Of a stretch of DNA of 64,000 bases, positions 49,501-61,039 are shown one piece after another; the stretch's first letter is position 1, and each line of letters opens with the position of its first letter. The position numbers and the translations under genes were made by a program. The DNA lies in NCBI GenBank assembly GCA_914767715.1, contig OU612075.1, forward strand, positions 3,968,001 to 4,032,000. Direction: 5' to 3'. The notes beneath the pieces are model-generated. The model made no database searches, had not been told where the DNA came from, and saw nothing but the letters and a program-made list of their open reading frames with translations. The DNA comes from Membranipora membranacea (Eukaryota; Bryozoa; Gymnolaemata; Cheilostomatida; Membraniporidae).

Positions 49501-52500
49501 TTTATTTGTGAACGTCCTCTATTCAACCATAAGGAAGGAGTATGTCATATATGAGTAGGAGGTGGCTCAGTTGGTTAGAGCGTTGTTCCTTCATCATGCA
49601 AATGTTGAAGGCCACGGGTTGGAATCCAACTGCAACCTACTGGAAATTGTTTGACGGCCCCGGGTTAGCTCAGACCTGCCTACAAACTGAGAACAAAATA
49701 TCGCAGATATTACGGCCTAGCCCGAAAGCCCCAAACAATTTGCTCATTCTTGGGAATGTGGTGAGAGACCTTACCTTGCAATTTTAACCAACCAACCTTT
49801 TTTTAACCGACGTATATAATATACTAACCCGAGGAAGCAATCCACTCCACTCTCTATATGATTTATAAATGCTCTCTTCTCAGATACTGAGCACATTCTC
49901 TCCATCAGACAGCCTTCTGTCTCTCTGTGCTCACTATAACACTCCAGTACACTACAGATATATCAATACAGTAATAGGTATATCATTGTATATCATACTG
50001 TGCTCAGATTTTAGGCTGGCAGATTTTTTTGAATTTTGCTTAAAAATCTACATGTTTAGTTATCACATTAGGATATAACTTTAGCATATTGTTTTGATGG
50101 AGGAAGCATAGCTTAAAGCATTTCGGTTTATGGTGAAATAGATTTATATTAATTCTAATAAGCTCAATATCAAAACATATTACACTACCTGGTGCGTCAA
50201 TTGGGTTTACTTGCATCCTACATGACTACAACTTACTGATTGAGCAACTGCACTAATATGGCGCCCAACCCTTTTTACCATTATGAACATACATATTCAT
50301 TTTTTGCCAAAATTTGGTTTCTAAGTACAATTTTTTGACTACATTATCAGGTAAAAAAGAACGGAGTTGCCAAATATGCGCTCATACATAATATGCAGCG
50401 TAATGTCGAAGATGGTTAATATTTCCTTAATCGGCTTGTTTATGTGGTTAAGTTCATCGGCGCACATCTCCAATGAAGCACTTTATATTACCAAATTTTT
50501 GGCAAAGGGACATCGAATGTGAGTTTGAGTCTCATCTACCACAGACATACCAACCACACAGAAGCTAGCTGTCCTAGACTACTCCACAACTATCACTGAC
50601 TCATAAAGAATGGTCGCCATGAAAGTTTTATACATAACAAGTATCTGCCTAGAAAATATCCCGCTTTTTCTTCTTTTTATACCATGTAATATAATCATTT
50701 AAAACTTACCTAGCATCACATTTTGGTTTTATAGGGTTGTATCTGCAGATCATTGCATCAGCTAAGCGACATTCTACAAACAATACATGAAACTTCAAGC
50801 CAATTGACTGCCGAATCCCACAAGGAAGACTATGAGGTTGATCGTAATACACAAATCTTTTTGTCTAAATCTGAAATTGCTCTCCATGAAAACAGCAAAA
50901 CAGACCACACGTATTGTATATCGGGTGTTATGAGAAAGCAACTTAGAACGGACAGCTGGTGGAGATCAGAGGAATCTAGGCGGGTGGGAGGGTGCCCCAC
51001 CCTCCCTGGTGGAATCTGGTGGTGTTTAGTGAATATTTTTTATATATATATCTTATTTTGCTCATTGATTCACAGAAGATCTTATCACTGATAGGAACAT
51101 ATGAGGTGGAGAGGATTGGACGCCTGAGGTGATATTATCTGTAATTATAAACCCCAAGGCCATCATGTCATAGCAAAATAGTGTCTATTATTGTCCCTGT
51201 CATCATGTTATTCAACTGGGTAACTCCTCCGAAGTATCTAGTAGTGCACTTTACAACATTCTTCTTACTCAAAAAACAAGAGCTTTACTGTATACACAAT
51301 GAACACATTGGTGTATGCACTCATCAATTAGGTTCAAGAATCAACTCTCAGCCATACCGGCTTCTTTATATCGCTGGATTTTCGTTATTTGCTGTTATCA
51401 TGACCAATATGGTACATAAAAAAAAAGTCTTCAGATACTTACTTACTTACAGATATTTAATGTGAATTCAGAGTAAGCCAGAGAATATTTTATTGGTGAT
51501 CTGAGACAATAAAAACCCGCAGGAATCCCAATCCCTCAGGCTATTGGTCAATCGGAGCGGTGATAAGATCTCAGATCAAGAGGAACATGCTGAGATATGT
51601 TCTCCTGAGGCAACAATAATATCTACATAATGTAAATATTATCATGAATGATGGGAGAGTGACTGCTGATTAATCATCAACAAGGAATGCTGTGACAGAT
51701 GACCAGAGGCTATTACTGATGTAGTGATGGTCACAGCTTCCACCCCATATCCACTATCAGATGTACCGATGGCCTACATCTAAACTAGCGATTGTATCCT
51801 CGGGACGAAACCAAACCCCAAACCCCCAAATCTATTAGCTGTCTCATTGTCAGGTGAACAATTGCTTTTTTTTTAGAACAGGCAAAGCGGGTGCTATGTA
51901 TATATGTGAGGAATCATGACTGAAAGATATCTATGGATGTCATATAATAAAAGTAGTCAATCACCGTAATACCTCACTTATAAGGCACCGGCCTTATAAG
52001 CGATGTACCTCCCTCTGAAAAATAAAAATGCTCCAGTTATAAAGCACCCCCCAGCTATAAGGCACCCCTTTGAAAAAAAATCTGACTATGAAGGGATACG
52101 AACCCACAGCATCTTTAAAACACAGTGTCTTCAAGGCAGACGCCTACACACTGAGCTATTCAACAACCCATATAATACTAAGATTCATTGAGCTATTTAT
52201 CATTCCTTATAAAACGCGGATTATGGTCCAACATAAATATAAAAATGCTTCAAATGATAGCCTGCCTATATGCTCCTCTCATACAGGCGCCTTCACTTAT
52301 AAGGCACCGCCTTATAGGTGAGGTATTACGGTATACAAAAATCCAGGTTATATTGACAGATGCAAAATACCAAATCGGTAGAAAGTGAATATGCTGTATT
52401 CATATTTTACTGATATGGTAGGCTGTGTATTCCACACAAGCTTAATATGAAATGGCTGTACATACCTCCGGTAACACAGTTTTCTTCTAGCCATGTTTTC

Positions 52501-53827
52501 ATACTCTCAGCTCTGGAGTCGTCAGTAAACGATACAGTGTTATTATTAGTATCTATACCACAAACATCATAACACTTATAATATATATCTGATGTCCATC
52601 TGAAAATTAAAAATGCGTAATAAATCAGCATAACAAATCTATAAAACTTTGAGTATGTAACTTGAATGAAATAATTGATTGGATGATAAGGATCAAATTT
52701 TACCGAATCTTTAATCATTTGATTGGTAAACAATTGTAATTAGAAAGATTTAAAATGTGAGATTAATCTGCTATATCTATGAAGGCTTATCTGATCATAA
52801 ATGGATTTGACCAGATTGTATCAAGTAATTAATTATCTGTCTCTTTGCCTTGATATTTTCATATATCAGTCAGGGCTGTTGACGGAATGAGTTATGTGTG
52901 ACTTTGTAAATCTTCATGAATGCCATAAAGAAAAAGTAAAAAATAAATAATAATTTATTAATATCGTGAAGGAGGAATTAAATGATAAAAGGAATGTTAA
53001 AGCTATTACTTTCCGCTGTGGTAATGTTTAACACAGCTATAATTAACCAGAGCCACACCCTAGCCTCTCAGGTACAACAATCCAGTCTAAGTAGATGAGA
53101 GATTTCAGCCTAACCACATTATCTAATACTTCATATATTAGTGTACAACTGATTTTACTGAAGTTCAAATGTTCAATCAATCATCAACAACATGATTATC
53201 AAATCTAAAAGTAATATAGGCCCACATGATGGATATAACGAATATAACGGATTCTTACTTGCAGAGCTGATCAGCGACATCTTTACTTGAATCTAGAGAA
53301 GTCCAGTATGATGGTTTTGTTCTGTTAGTGATCCAGTTATTAAACTGCTCCTCACAGCGCTGACAGCCGCTGGCATCTACTCCTACTGAGTGGTGATCCT
53401 GCTGACCTTCAACACACAAACACATATTCACATACTATACCCTAGAACAAGTTTGTTCCCTACACGGTAACGGATGGATATGCAAATTTTTATCGAGGCG
53501 CCGCGATATCAAACATATGCAATATCCTTCCGTTACCACAGAGTGTTCAAACACAGATCCACATAACCCTTGGTACACCTCAACCTACAACTCCCATCTT
53601 TTACTGATGATTGATAATAGTTTGCAATGCTGGTGAGTTACAATTCCAGCCTGGTTATTTTTACTATTTGATTTAATAATCAAATATCAATAAAAGTAGA
53701 CAATTAGTAAAGAAAAAAAGACAATAAGTTGATCCTCAGTATAATATAGTGATCACTCACCTAATATCAATGTAGAGAGACCTAGCAGCATACAGATGTA
53801 TATATGGATTAGTATTAATTGCCTCAT
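46597..53827 (-). CDS. Unrecognised secreted cysteine-rich protein with GPI-type tail, 383 aa
   Basis: I do not recognise the family. Proposed exons: 53827-53761, 53406-53259, 52599-52466, 49922-49829, 48615-48445, 48243-48145, 47973-47796, 47450-47390, 46796-46597; phases agree and the frame is closed. Residues 1-23 (MRQLILIHIYICMLLGLSTL...) form a signal peptide. The mature part has 16 cysteines, three in each of exons 2, 3, 4, 5 and 7, and at least four N-glycosylation sequons (NRT, NNT, NFS, NMT). Then comes a Pro/Thr-rich and acidic stalk (STPEPTEPP, DEKEEEEGD). The C-terminus ends small residues, then TATLAIIISAACILL, with nothing charged after it: a GPI-anchor signal, with attachment likely near SDNAA. 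A cell-surface glycoprotein is the best reading. Exon 4 (weak acceptor, choice of AG unsure) and exon 6 are the least certain parts. Confidence 0.68.
49231..49300. repeat. Two adjacent related palindromes
   Basis: 49231-49252 is a perfect 22-bp palindrome (GAGTAAGGATATATCCTTAC plus TC), and 49271-49300 is a 30-bp palindrome with one mismatch sharing the same core. They lie in an intron of the secreted gene. Confidence 0.85.
49555..49800 (+). repeat. tRNA-derived SINE
   Basis: The first 86 nt (49555-49640) look like a tRNA: paired ends GTAGG/CCTAC, D arm GGCTCAGTTGGTTAGAGC (A box), and a B-box-like GGTTGGAATCC. A non-tRNA body follows and ends near TTACCTTGCAATTTTAACC. A similar tail (ACCTTGCAAATTTTAACC) occurs at about 19145-19163 in the transporter gene, so the family is dispersed. 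The anticodon arm is irregular, so a working tRNA is unlikely. Confidence 0.65.
51964..52331. mobile_element. Inverted-repeat element carrying a tRNA-like sequence
   Basis: The ends are inverted copies beginning CCGTAATACCTCAC, followed by TATAAGGCACC-type repeats that recur inside. TA follows the right end; the left flank reads CA, so the target duplication is not proven. Inside, on the minus strand at about 52086-52165, lie TAGCTCAGTGTG (A box) and GGGTTCGTATCCC (B box). Confidence 0.65.
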
Positions 53828-55049
53828 GATTGACTGTACACTAGAAAGTAATGAAGCTGAGATAGCAGGAATTCAGTCCTTCACCAGATACAGAAAGGAG
53901 TATTAATGAGGAGAATGGGTACATCTGGTGAGCTTTTATTAATCATTAGATACGCTTCACTGAACATCTCTCCTCAACAAACCATTTCTACTCACACATC
54001 AGTTCACATGCAGATAACATCTCTATAGGGAGCTGGCAAGCTGTTATAAAACTGTTGGGTGCATTTAGGCGTCACCTTTAAATTACCAAACATCTAATCT
54101 CTAATATCTGATAACAATCCCAGCCCTGCAGCCAAAATATAATATCACATCAGCTCAACATTTGCTAAATTAGGCTTAACTTCATAATCCAGATTCAAGT
54201 TAAAGTGTTTTTTATCACAGAATTCAGTTCAGACACAAACTCAATGGTTTAGTTAACAGTAACACACAGCGATCAGCTGATTAACCTGCATTATATTATC
54301 CCAAAAGTTAAGAAGTAATTTGATCCATGTTTAATCCAGACGACTGACATGTTGTGAAATTTCCCTGTCTCACCACTTGAGTGGTATATAGAGCGGAGGA
54401 GGATTCTACGTACTGTTCTCATACCAAAAACACTCAGAAAGTGTCGGTCCTAAACCCCTACCAACATGACTCATCTCCAACTGGTGTGAAGGAAATGTCT
54501 AAACAGAAAAATGGTTTTCAGCTTACCCTTAAAGTGTTTACGCTTCTATTGCACATCCTGACTACCTGAGTATGTAGCTATGGAACACCTCCGCATATAT
54601 CCAGCGACAGTAATATCATCAGTATGTAATATTATTTTTATGACATCCACAACCGTAATGTATCACATTTCATGTAGTTTATATGTATTGACACCCAAAA
54701 ACAACAGTCAACCGATCGGATGATGATGATTGAACTGTCCTCATAGACTTATAGAGAATTTCTCTAAAAGTCTATGACTGTCCTAAGTAGGACACAGCTG
54801 TTGTAGAGCATATTTGATGGAGTTTGGATTTTGTGGATTCTCACAACGTATGTCTGGACTTGGTGTTAAGATATGAAGCAAATCTGATTATGAGGTGCTA
54901 CCTGTAAATTGTAGAGCGTTCAAATCAAATGAACTTTAGAAACACAATTTATTGAGAAAGTTCTATAACTATGATTATTAACCAAAGACAGAGTTGGGAA
55001 ATTTATTTATCATTGTCTTATTTTACTTTTCTTTACATGGAAAGTCCTA

Positions 55050-55099
55050 TACCTATATATATATATATATATAGGTATATATATATATATATATATATA

Positions 55100-55138
<39 letters not shown>

Positions 55139-55165
55139 CTATATATATATATATATATATATATT
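55050..55165. repeat. Self-complementary TA microsatellite
   Basis: Long TA runs interrupted by AGGTATA and TACCTATA, which makes the whole block palindromic. The 70-codon open frame through it is an artefact. Confidence 0.9.
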
Positions 55166-55638
55166 TGTGCTAGACCAAGATAGGTAACGTTTGCCTGCAT
55201 CCGGACTTGCTTCTCCCTACTGATATGACGCAGGGGAAGGGAAGCAAACCCAAGTGGAGACAGATTGGATCAAACATGATCTAGATTTGTGCTAACATAG
55301 TAACTACTTATTCCGGTAATGAGATCAAAAAGAAAACAAAATACAAGCTAGGTCAGCATTGAGAATGAATTTTTTACCATGATATTATGTATGAATCATT
55401 CAAGGAAAGATATACTCCCTTAGATTTGAGTCAGTTTGTGTGTATAAGGAGTGACTCACACTCTTCAGATAATTTGTAACGCAAGACGAAATGTATCAAT
55501 AGCAAAATATGTAATCTTTAAGTCATTTTTTTTGTCAATATAATGTGTGCAACCACTATTTATTGATGCATTTTGAATTGTATTACCAATTATCAGAAGA
55601 GGATGAGCAACTCCTTAAACAACTGACTTAAATCTAAC

Positions 55639-55695
55639 TAGCCTTGTTCAAGCGGCCACGGTGAACCAAAACCCGTCGCCGCTTGAACAAGGCTA
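55639..55695. repeat. Hairpin with 17-bp perfect arms
   Basis: Arms 55639-55655 and 55679-55695 (TAGCCTTGTTCAAGCGG and its complement) enclose a 23-nt loop. No flanking element was identified. Confidence 0.85.
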
Positions 55696-56154
55696 CTACA
55701 TAACAGTTAAATGCTCTAGATATATGTGTCTTCGTGAGCCACATATTTTCCCTAGCCAAGTAGGCAGGGTTTCATTTGCGGACAATTTGGTAAAAATGAC
55801 CCCAAATCTTGGGCACCTGATTGAATCTCCGATGCACAAAATTGGCAGTTTGATGAGAGATAAAAAAATTCACTGATAAAATACTAGTTTTCCCATGGTA
55901 GTGCTTGTGTATAATTATGGATAAATGTAATCTAGGGCTCACAATAATCAGAGCAAGGAGTCTCTCACTCCTTGATCAGAGCAACCCGTCTTCAAAATAA
56001 TCAGTTTTTGTTGACAACCATTTAACTATGTCTTGCAGTTAATCTACATGAGAAATGTATCTACTGGGGAAAAAGTTTACTAGTATCACGTCGACACCTT
56101 GAGCGTATATATCTAGCAGTTTTATGCTCATGGTCTAGAACTATATTTACCCAA

Positions 56155-56770
56155 ACCATGAAAGCTATTATCACAAAAGTCAATACTTCATCAGACTGAT
56201 ATAGCGTTGACCCGTGATCTGCAGGGAGCCATCGAAACTAGCAAATAATCCAAATATGGAGCATTTTTATCTAGCTTTATCCCAGTAGGTTATGCGAATT
56301 CATTCTTTTAACTTTTCGGTATGCATTGGAAGACCATGGTGGGGAAAATGTACAAGTTAGAAAGTGGCTGACCAGTTATATTAGCCTAGCCCAGAAGGTG
56401 AGCGAGATTCCACAGTACATAAACATTACAAGAAAAAGGTGGATGTTACACATAGAAATTCTTGAAGTTTGTAGAATAGCTCAAGATTAATTTCCTAAGC
56501 TATCTTTATTGCTACCATGAAAGCTATTATCACAACCCTCAATACTTTCATTAGACTGAAATGACGTTGTGCTGTGACAAGTCTTGTGACATACAGGAGC
56601 CATTGAAACAAGCAAATAAAACTAATTCGGGAGGAGCTTTTTGTATCCGGCTCTATCACAGGACATTATGCGCATCCATCCTTCCATCCGATATGTAATT
56701 GACATTGATGGATATAATATGAAACTGAGGGGGTGATCGACCAAATAGCCCAGAAGTTACGAGTGGAAAA
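56155..56770 (+). repeat. Diverged tandem duplication, about 360-bp period
   Basis: Blocks at 56155-56420 and 56514-56770 share CCATGAAAGCTATTATCACA, then GGAGCCAT(C/T)GAAAC, GAGCATTTTTATCTAGC-like and TAGCCCAGAAG sequences in the same order. No coding potential is seen. Confidence 0.7.
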
Positions 56771-57566
56771 CCATGGAGATAAGCATGATGGTACCAGTAA
56801 ATACTCGGTAGTAGGAATTTCTAAAGTCAGGTTCATCGAACCAAGGAGTTAGCGACATCAGCTCCTTGACCAAACACTTTTGGGAAAACAACCTCAGCCA
56901 GGTAATGTTCACTAGAAGACAATGTGGATTTAGTAATATTGCTACATGATGGAGTTGTGCCCTCTCCAAAACATGCATATATTATTTGGTTCATTATGGT
57001 AACTGGATAGCAGCAAATAATGCCATTGAAGCCTCTTGCCAAATTCCCAACCTAGCAGACAACATTCCAAATAGGTTGCTCCATTTCACTCTATGCTTAG
57101 TGCCCCAACATCAAACAAAGCACTTCGTCTGAGCGATTCAATCCTTCACTGCTGTGATACATGCTCAATCTTCCACAGAGAAATGGAGTTCTGAACCGAA
57201 TAAAATGTCATTCATAGAAAGAATCATCAACTTAATATATACTGGCAGTTGGTCTAATACATCTACTTGTACATTATTACGGACAAATGTGGAAATGGAA
57301 ACCTTGTTCTCAATTTCTTGTTCGCATATTGACTATGGCGGTTACTACTGGATTGCCTTACGAAACCCAAGCACAAAACTGGCATTTGCCGGAATCAAAC
57401 TACTGTGTTTTTTTCTCTCTTTTCATAAGTTTTGTCAAAGCGATGCACAGGGGTCCTAACCAGAATATCGACTTGGGCACTACCTGATATATATTTTTCT
57501 GTATTTATAGTTCAACACCAGCATCAGATATCCAAAAATATTGAACTTTTTGACCGTCCGCAATAA

Positions 57567-57572
57567 TTTATT
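57567..57572 (-). terminator. Poly(A) signal of RPS3A
   Basis: AATAAA on the minus strand about 57 nt beyond the RPS3A stop, a spacing usual for ribosomal protein genes. Confidence 0.65.
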
Positions 57573-57628
57573 CCATCCGAGCTTGGTATAAAAAACAGAT
57601 GACAGTTGAAAAAGACGACAGAGTGAGT

Positions 57629-60151
57629 TTATACACTGTCTAGGACAGGTGGCTCGTAGTTATCTGGTCTATCGATCTTCTCTCCGCTCTCAGTGGTGAC
57701 GGTCTTAGTACCGGACTCTCCGTGCAACTCCATAAGCTTACCAACTGTAAAAAACAATCAGCATAACATTGTTACATTATGTCAGTTTATCTGATTATGT
57801 TGATCTGATTTGAGTGTGTTCACTGGCAATGTATGCATGTCTAGTAAAATTGTCAGGCGAGAAATAGCACCACCGGATTTAATAATGAAATCATATCAAT
57901 AATATCTTGGCCTCGACAGTTGTAAGGGCAACTATAGACAGGTAACACAAGACCATACAAGATATTATAGCGACAGTACTCACCATCAACCTTGGGCCTT
58001 CTCAGAACTTTGACTTTTCTGATGTGGACCTCCTGGAGAGGGTAAATACCCTGGCAGGATTTCTCGATATCCTTGGCAATACTGTCAGGAATGAGCTTGC
58101 TTACAACCTATAACACAAAGCAAACAACATATAATCTGCACTATTGATGTGGTAATATATACTGAATTCAAGAACCCTCATTTCTATTATGTAATATAGC
58201 TAATTTTTGGGTGCATTGATTTCAAAAACACCATGCCATCCAGGAATATAGTTGAAAACTATAAGCATTAGAACGAAATCATTGTTTGGTTTGGATGGCA
58301 CTTGCACCACAATTTGTAGAAAAACTATGTATTCAGTACCACATGAATAGCAGTCAGAATATTGCCTTGTTTGCAGGGCGATCATGAAGGATAACAAGCC
58401 ACCAAGTTACCATTGTCTTGGGGAACAGGACATTAATTGTAGAGTTGAGGAAAATATCAACGCTTCTCTCTTGAATAACAAAATTGATTCTTTTAATTTC
58501 ACACGCATGGCTACTATGCGGTCATACTTGTTCCACATTGGGTGAAAATCAGAGACAGTCAGCATTGTAAGTAGTAAATACTCACATCCTTCATGTCGAC
58601 AGCTGACACCTCTCTGCTGATGATTTGGATCATCCTCTTTCTGATTCTCTTGACCTGCTGGGTCTGAGCGTATGAGGTCTTCTTAACCTGGTTGGGTCTT
58701 CTCTTGGTGAATCCAATGCAGAAGAGTCTGAGCAGGTAACCATCAGTGGTTTTCACGTCACAGTTAGCCTCGATCAGTGTCTGCCACTTCTTGACCATAG
58801 ACCTAAGCTTGTCTGTGGTCATTGTCATTCCTAATAAAAAAAAAATGATGACACTAAAAAATTCAAAGCCTTTTTAAAATTCTAACCCAATGACAAGCAT
58901 TAACCATGCGGTCTTGCATTTAAAAACAGCCAAAATCGCGATCTGATCGCTAACTCAATGAGTGAGTGATATCTTCTAGGGTCTCGCTCAGAAATCCATC
59001 ACTCATTGATGGAACTATATATATGCTTAGTGAGTAATTTGGGAGCGATTTTGTCGCATTGAAAAACCAAGTGAGTGATAATTCTGAGCGATGTGATAGT
59101 GGTAACTTGCTTTAATAACGCATTGCTCATTCTAATTGAACGACCCCCCTGGTCATCAAGCCTTAGTTAGCAAAGGTGTTTCCACATTTGAATTTACAGA
59201 AGCTGTTTATATATCATAGCCCTGTATTTGTAGACAGAAAATATTTGTCATTAGGGTATCCCAGTTATTGTCATCCAACTTAACACAATCGTCTAGCGTC
59301 AATATGTCTAATGGAAGCTTACCATAGAAGTTGGTAAGGCAGTTTTTGCCCTGTACCTCATCACAGATCAGTTTGAACTTTCTGTATGCGATCTCATCAT
59401 TCTGAAGATCAGCGAGTGACACCTCATACACACGTCCTCTCAGTCCATCAGCAGCGATCTTGGTACCGACAGTACGTGACACCAAGGTCTTACCGACCTG
59501 TCGGATGTTAAACATAGATGGAGCCTTCACATCATACCACTCCTTCTTGGTGAATGGGTCGACACTGAAATGAGTAAAAAAAGGTGTGGGGGACTTCCTA
59601 AAGTATCTGAGTAAATGAATGAAGGAATACGACACGATCTTCCTGTTCACACTTAAAGATTGTTGTCTTGTCATAATCCACACTAAGGCATATGCAGATA
59701 TGATGACTAATCGCCAGAATACCCATCCATCATCATCAACAGTTGCTGCTGTGTTACCTACCACCAACCATCTGTCTATCTTAATCTATGAAGCATTTCA
59801 AGAGACAACTACCAAGTCACTGTGAGTCGACTGACTGAGATGCAACACTTCAAATCAGCATTAAATCCTCAGTGACAAATCCATCATAATCATCACTCTG
59901 ACTCCAAGGCAACAGATGATCATGGTACACATAGCAAGACCTGCTTGTTTTTTTAGAGGAGAGAAAGATATAGCCCTTTTTGTATCCTCACTTACCTCAG
60001 CCATCATACCAATATTGTGTAGATTGACAATATTTTTGTATGCAAGAGATATGGTACTTACTGTATGCATACATTAAGATACTTACACTTTCTTCTTGCC
60101 TCCCTTTTTGCCACCCTTAGAGATGCGTTTGTTAGATTTACCAACAGCCAT
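57629..60151 (-). CDS. RPS3A: 40S ribosomal protein S3a (eS1), five exons, 263 aa
   Basis: eS1 is a structural protein of the small ribosomal subunit. Minus-strand exons: 60151-60087, 59564-59323, 58830-58586, 58107-57984, 57744-57629; phases agree. [21 protein letters not shown] opens the protein as in all animals, followed by [63 protein letters not shown] and [15 protein letters not shown]. Human is 264 aa, so the model is full length. The exon structure is simple and the introns moderately short. A pyrimidine-rich start site lies just upstream. Identity is certain. Confidence 0.98.
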
Positions 60152-60166
60152 GATTGGTAACTTAAC

Positions 60167-60176
60167 CGGAAAAGAA
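60167..60176 (-). promoter_or_regulatory. Candidate TCT initiator / 5'TOP of RPS3A
   Basis: TTCTTTTCC on the minus strand lies about 17-24 nt before the RPS3A start codon. Animal ribosomal protein genes typically start transcription at a C in such a pyrimidine run, and the resulting mRNA has a 5'TOP. The location fits a very short 5' UTR; the exact start is inferred. Confidence 0.45.
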
Positions 60177-61039
60177 CTATGCTATATCACGCATGCGTGT
60201 TATCACCTTAGTGCTTGAACTAAAAGCATAAACATAATATCTAAAGTGGGCCCCCAAACATTTATCAGAACTTCGGCTATGATATGCAGAGACGTTTTGA
60301 TATTCAAAAAAATTATAGATTTTGACATACTTACTTACTTACTTGGTACTTGTCTACCAAAGGTGTTATACAGACTCTGGCAGGTATCTTATCATTGAAA
60401 CTATAGTGAATGAAGCCTTAAGCATTTCAATTGTTCTCAAACCAAAACTGATTTGGTCTATTATTTGAGCAGAAGAAGCTAGAAGTAGAATAATAAGTAC
60501 CATTCCTACTTGGATTAGATTAGAAGTGAGGACGAGCCAAGGAGGAGTTAGACTTGGACGAGCTACCTAGTGTAGTTAGTAGTACTCCTCTTGGAAGAGA
60601 AGAATTTACTCCAGTCATTGCTACTAGCTACCCCATTCTGCCAAAAGCCTACTACTAGTACCAGCTAGTCTAGCTGAGTGTGGTAAGTATTTGCATTTGG
60701 TAGCAGGATGAATATATTATAATTATATTATTACATTGCCTTCCAATAAAAGCTATCTAAGCTAACGAATGGATAATGTAATGAATCAGTGAGTGGATTA
60801 TTATATGCACTTCCCGTGTGAATGTGTGTGATAACAAGGGCACCGTGTACTGTAGACGCCTTGTCAGCAGTGTGTGTCACTCATTGCAAAGCTCCTTTGA
60901 TTAGTATCTATTAAAGTAAGAAGGGTATCAATGAGCAAAATAATGGTATGGAATTGTAATTTTTACATCACCAATCAACATTATGAATCCACAAATACCT
61001 ACGTACTAATCTTTCATTACCTGATTTGTTGATATTTAT
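60177..61039. other. Divergent gap between RPS3A and the CaRF-like gene
   Basis: The two genes point away from each other, so both promoters lie here. No motif beyond the RPS3A pyrimidine initiator is assigned, and no gene or repeat is recognised. Confidence 0.5.

Larger units (their letters stand above)
53828..57566. other. Gene-poor repeat-rich gap
   Basis: No gene is supported. It contains the promoter of the secreted gene at its left end, a TA-repeat tract (55050-55165), a 17-bp-arm hairpin (55639-55695), and a diverged tandem duplication (56155-56770). The short open frames here have no domain features. Confidence 0.55.

Noticed and set aside
49555-49640. Functional tRNA gene
   Set aside because: D arm and acceptor pair well, but the anticodon arm is irregular and a SINE-type body follows.
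54971-55183. Open frame through the TA microsatellite
   Set aside because: Product is Tyr-Ile repeats from TATA sequence, not a protein gene.
59323-60086. C/D-box snoRNA in RPS3A intron 1 (vertebrate RPS3A hosts one)
   Set aside because: A GTGATGA-like C box and CTGA words exist on the minus strand near 59840-59895, but spacing is too short and no terminal stem is seen.
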